This document shows positions 60,984 through 64,000 of a stretch of 64,000 bases of DNA, one piece after another. Under the pieces are notes generated by a model. The model was not told the DNA's origin, searched no databases, and saw only the letters and a program-made list of their open reading frames with translations. The translations under genes were made by a program, and so were the position numbers. Positions within the stretch are counted from its first letter, which is position 1, and each line of letters opens with the position of its first letter. This DNA is from Deltaproteobacteria bacterium HGW-Deltaproteobacteria-15 (GTDB lineage Bacteria > Desulfobacterota > DSM-4660 > Desulfatiglandales > HGW-15), in assembly GCA_002840535.1 (NCBI GenBank), contig PHBH01000059.1, positions 19,275 to 83,274 of the forward strand. The letters run 5' to 3'.

Positions 60984-62399
60984 ATGGAAAACATTCCCAA
61001 ACACGAGAAACTGAAAAGAATACCGGCAGTGGGCAAAATCCTCAGCAGCCCCCAATTAGCCGAAATTTCGAAATCTTATCCCAGAAACCTTACGCTCAGG
61101 GCTGTTCATCGCGTATTGGAAACCCTTCGGAAAAGAGTGGAGTCGGACGAATCGGTTCAGGATCCATCAATATTCGAGATGGAGCGCATTCTGGATGATG
61201 TGAAGACCGATCTCCGGAGACTGGCATCCTCAAAGCTGAGGCCGCTCATCAATGCTACGGGAGTCGTCATCCATACCAACCTGGGCCGGTCCATACTGGC
61301 CGAGTCCGTCCTCGAAAGGTTCCGGCCTATTGCCGGCGGATACAGCAACCTCGAATATGATCTGGAAAAAGGCATCAGAGGCAGCCGCCACTCCCACGTG
61401 GAAGAAATCCTGAAAGAGCTGACTTCCGCAGAGGCTGCCATGGTCGTGAACAACAATGCCGCAGCCGTACTGGTTTGCCTCGATACCCTTGCCCGAGGAC
61501 GGGAGGTGGTCGTCTCCAGGGGACAGCTCGTGGAGATCGGAGGCTCTTTCCGCATCCCTGACGTGATGCGCAGGAGCGGCGCAAGAATGGTGGAGGTGGG
61601 AACGACCAACAAGACCCACAAGAGGGATTATGAAGAGGTCATCGGCCCTGACACGGCACTGCTGCTCAAGGTTCACCAGAGCAATTTCCAGGTGGTTGGT
61701 TTTACCGAGCAGGTGGAAACGACCGATCTCGTCGAGATCGCCCGGAAGCACGGCCTCCCTGTGATGGAAGACTTGGGGAGCGGCTGCCTCGTGGATTTTT
61801 CCCGGTATGGACTCATGAAGGAACCCACTGTTCAGGAGGTCCTTGCAGAAGGCGTGGATCTCGTCACTTTCAGCGGGGACAAGATGCTTGGCGGTCCCCA
61901 GGCGGGGATCATCCTTGGAAAGAGGAACCTGGTGGATGCCGTCCGGAAAAACCAGCTCTCCAGGGCGCTGAGAATAGACAAACTCACGCTGCTGGCGCTG
62001 GAAGAAACCCTCAAACTCTACAGGGACGAGTCCACGGCAGTGAAGGAAGTTCCCACCTTGAGGATGATCGTGCAAACCTATGGCGAACTGAGGGCAAAGG
62101 CACGTCGTTTCATGAGGATGACAGGAAGACTGGACACGAAGCGCTTTCATCTTGAGCTCACGGACGGGAACTCAAAGGTGGGGGGAGGAGCCATGCCGTT
62201 GTTTGCCATGCCTACAAGGCTTCTCTGCATCAGGCCGGGTGAGGTCTCTGCAAACCGGATCGAGGAGGCTTTGAGGGAGTACGATCCCCCGATCATCGCA
62301 AGGGTTGAAAAGGATCAGGTGCTGCTGGACTTTCGAACCATCCAGGATGGGGAGTTGAAGGTGGTCGCCGCAGCCATCCGCTCGATTGCAGAATCGTGA
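60984..62399 (+). CDS. selA: L-seryl-tRNA(Sec) selenium transferase
   Basis: The 471-residue product (ATG 60984, AGGAG seven bases upstream) has the SelA N-terminal domain (IPAVGKILSSPQLAE), the GVVIHTNLGRS motif and the PLP-binding Lys in TFSGDKMLGGPQAG. SelA converts Ser-tRNA(Sec) to Sec-tRNA(Sec) using selenophosphate. Its presence confirms that UGA can be decoded as selenocysteine in this genome. selB, selC and selD are not seen in the window. It is divergent from tRNA-His and followed by a repeat element. Confidence 0.97.
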   Translation: MENIPKHEKLKRIPAVGKILSSPQLAEISKSYPRNLTLRAVHRVLETLRKRVESDESVQDPSIFEMERILDDVKTDLRRLASSKLRPLINATGVVIHTNLGRSILAESVLERFRPIAGGYSNLEYDLEKGIRGSRHSHVEEILKELTSAEAAMVVNNNAAAVLVCLDTLARGREVVVSRGQLVEIGGSFRIPDVMRRSGARMVEVGTTNKTHKRDYEEVIGPDTALLLKVHQSNFQVVGFTEQVETTDLVEIARKHGLPVMEDLGSGCLVDFSRYGLMKEPTVQEVLAEGVDLVTFSGDKMLGGPQAGIILGKRNLVDAVRKNQLSRALRIDKLTLLALEETLKLYRDESTAVKEVPTLRMIVQTYGELRAKARRFMRMTGRLDTKRFHLELTDGNSKVGGGAMPLFAMPTRLLCIRPGEVSANRIEEALREYDPPIIARVEKDQVLLDFRTIQDGELKVVAAAIRSIAES

Positions 62400-62404
62400 A
62401 TGCT

Positions 62405-62530
62405 CCTTAAACCGCAAAGACGCTAAGTACGCCAAGGATGATACTTTTTTCACCTGCCGGAGTGTTTTCGGCAGGTGAAAAAAATGTCGTATGGTCCTTC
62501 TTCGCGTCCTTTGCGCCTTCGCGGTTCAAT
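62405..62530. repeat. AACCGCAAAGACGCT inverted-repeat element, copy 2, with nested hairpin
   Basis: The outer arms AACCGCAAAGACGCTAAGTA and GCGCCTTCGCGGTT are imperfect inverted repeats, related to 35107-35195. Nested inside, TTTTTTCACCTGCCG (62445-62459) pairs perfectly with 62469-62483. The inner hairpin ends in an A/T run on each side and may terminate selA transcription. Confidence 0.75.
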
Positions 62531-62542
62531 CCATTCATTGTC

Positions 62543-62935
62543 TTATTTCAACGCGGGACCTTCCACCCCCAAACTGATGGCCAGGCGCCCGTAATCATCT
62601 TCCGCTCTTTCAATATCGTCCTCGCCGAAATAGTCGCCTGTCTGGACCTCAATGAAAACCGCGTTATCTCCACCGGGGTTGCTTACCCGATGCCATGAGC
62701 CGACCGGGATGTCCAGGCTTATGCCGGATTCAACGGGGATCTCATCGTCGTTCCGGGTGACGATAGCGCTGCCTTCGATGAAGTACCAGTGCTCAGAACG
62801 GCGTCGATGTCTTTGAAGACTCAGCCTCTGACCCGGATAAACCACAATCCTCTTGACCTTATGATCCGGTTCATCGGCAAGGACCCTGTAATATCCCCAC
62901 GGCCGATGGTCTTCTTCCAGTTTTCCTGCTTCCAA
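62543..62935 (-). CDS. Cupin protein, mannose-6-phosphate isomerase C-terminal type
   Basis: The 130-residue product starts at TTG 62935 with GGAGG six bases upstream. It has the cupin barrel with RPWGYYRVL, the metal-binding motif LQRHRRRSEHWYFIEG and DIPVGSWHRVSNPG. The family holds the isomerase domain of bifunctional GDP-mannose enzymes; a stand-alone form may act as sugar isomerase. It is convergent with selA. Confidence 0.9.
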   Translation of the reverse strand: MEAGKLEEDHRPWGYYRVLADEPDHKVKRIVVYPGQRLSLQRHRRRSEHWYFIEGSAIVTRNDDEIPVESGISLDIPVGSWHRVSNPGGDNAVFIEVQTGDYFGEDDIERAEDDYGRLAISLGVEGPALK

Positions 62936-63299
62936 GCCCCACCTCCAGTGGGACCAGGCGGCTTACCCGGACTGTCGCCGGAAAAACGTCCTGGGTCCTC
63001 TCTTATGTTTTCTCATTCGAGGAGCGATGAACCAAAGAAAGCCAACCATTGCAGATCCAAACCAGTTCGCCCCCAGCGAAGAAATTGCTCTTACAACCTG
63101 CTAGTACGGAAGAGGGCAAGATGTCAAGGAGGTTACATTTTTGTAGTCACTGTTTTCAGAAATCCACCATTTTGTAGGGCACTCACGAATTCAAGTAAGT
63201 TTGAATAGGTAACTTTTATTAGTACTTAGCCTGAAATGCGAAAGGGTAAGGCATGGAACTTGCGCTCCTCCTTCTCCAGAAAAGAGAGGGGGCGCGCTT
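62936..63299. other. Intergenic region upstream of amt
   Basis: No gene or strong repeat is seen. No clear sigma-54 site was found here, although amt genes are often sigma-54 dependent. Confidence 0.4.
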
Positions 63300-64000
63300 A
63301 TGAATACGGGGGATACTGCTTTTGTCTTGATTTCCGCTGCATTGGTGATGCTCATGACTCCTGGCCTGGCGCTTTTCTATGCCGGCATGGTGAGAAGCAA
63401 GAACGCACTTGGCACCATCATGCAGAGTTTCTTTATCATCGGTGTGATAACCCTTGAATGGATCCTCTGGGGCTATAGCATGACTTTCGGCCCGGATCAA
63501 TTCGGCATCATCGGCAGTCTGAAGTGGTTCGGTTTGGAAGGAGTGGGCATGACACCCCACTCCTCCTACGCTCCGACAGTTCCCCATGGAGTTTTCATGA
63601 TTTATCAGTGCATGTTTGCGGTCATCACCCCTGCTCTTATTACGGGCGCATTTGCAGAAAGGATGAGATTCGGACCTTTTGTCCTGTTCAGCGTCCTCTG
63701 GGCGACTTTCGTATATAATCCGCTGGCCCATTGGATTTGGGGCGAAGGAGGATGGCTCAGAACTCTCGGGACTCTTGATTTCGCAGGCGGCGTTGCCGTT
63801 CATCTCAGTTCCGGGGTTGCAGCGCTGACAGCAGCTTTGGTCCTGGGGAAACGAAAAGGGTATGGGTCGGAAGATTTGAAGCCTCACAATCTCCCCATGA
63901 CTCTCCTTGGAGCCGGCATCCTCTGGTTCGGCTGGTTCGGTTTCAATGCCGGAAGCGCCCTGGCAGCAGGCGCACTTGCAGGCAGTGCTTTTATAGCAAC
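63300..64000 (+). CDS. amt: Ammonium transporter Amt, N-terminal part (runs off the window)
   Basis: ATG 63300 (after AGAGGGGG) opens a frame that continues to the right edge, about 233 codons. It has family motifs MTPGLALFYAGMVRSKN, AERMRFGPF, YNPLAHWIWG and DFAGGVAVHLSSGVAAL. It conducts ammonium or ammonia across the inner membrane. A glnK gene, if present, would lie outside the window. Confidence 0.95.
   Translation, partial: MNTGDTAFVLISAALVMLMTPGLALFYAGMVRSKNALGTIMQSFFIIGVITLEWILWGYSMTFGPDQFGIIGSLKWFGLEGVGMTPHSSYAPTVPHGVFMIYQCMFAVITPALITGAFAERMRFGPFVLFSVLWATFVYNPLAHWIWGEGGWLRTLGTLDFAGGVAVHLSSGVAALTAALVLGKRKGYGSEDLKPHNLPMTLLGAGILWFGWFGFNAGSALAAGALAGSAFIA

Overview
The window reads as chromosomal DNA of a strictly anaerobic deltaproteobacterium (Desulfobacterota, probably a syntrophic or sulfate-reducing lineage). 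The main reasons are an Hdr/Mvh/NuoEF-type electron-transfer operon, a DsrK/DsrM-like membrane pair, many sensor kinases with Cys-rich PAS domains, sigma-54 control, and clear use of selenocysteine. No taxon is named in the sequence, so this is inference from gene content.

Region by region. 1-7926 (all minus strand) is a redox operon: small HdrA, NuoE, NuoF, a giant NuoG-HdrA fusion, MvhD, an FrhB-like Fe-S protein and the start of an AsrA-like Fe-S protein; it looks like a soluble NAD(H)-linked, HdrA-based (possibly electron-bifurcating) complex. 8432-21058 (all minus) is a signalling block: a DsrM/NarI-like cytochrome b and a DsrK-like Fe-S protein, then a heme-c sensor kinase, a receiver-kinase, UspA, a receiver, two more kinases, an NtrC-type activator and, behind a sigma-54 promoter, a double-receiver protein with an unrecognised duplicated Cys module. 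21509-31281 holds an HD-GYP protein and then housekeeping genes (CvpA, MazG, MtgA, a kinase, PlsC, PriA). 31459-43936 holds a CoA-transferase/GNAT fusion, a TlpA lipoprotein, an amidohydrolase, two MotB-like genes behind a duplicated sigma-54 promoter, Der, PyrG, a PyrE-like PRTase, a DacZ-like diadenylate cyclase and a Nudix hydrolase. 44136-53734 holds tRNA-Pro, a toxin-antitoxin-like pair, a malate/lactate dehydrogenase family enzyme, receivers, a thiolase and enoyl-CoA hydratase pair, an FMN-binding protein and a parvulin. 53953-64000 holds a DnaJ-like protein, a GrdB/PrdB-like protein, GlnRS fused to a tRNA-binding domain, an MFS exporter, a receiver, tRNA-His, SelA, a cupin and the start of an ammonium transporter.

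The strongest unifying observation is selenocysteine. Four genes (mvhD, small hdrA, the DsrK-like gene and the GrdB/PrdB-like gene) are each split by an in-frame TGA exactly where the family has a conserved Cys, each followed within about 10-30 nt by a hairpin with a G-rich loop, and selA itself lies at 60984. Ordinary gene callers would report these four as truncated or broken genes.

The intergenic spaces are unusually rich in short palindromic and low-complexity repeats of at least six families, several present in two or more copies in this window. The most novel protein-level observation is the double-receiver protein at 8432-10105, whose centre carries two copies of a four-Cys module that I do not recognise.
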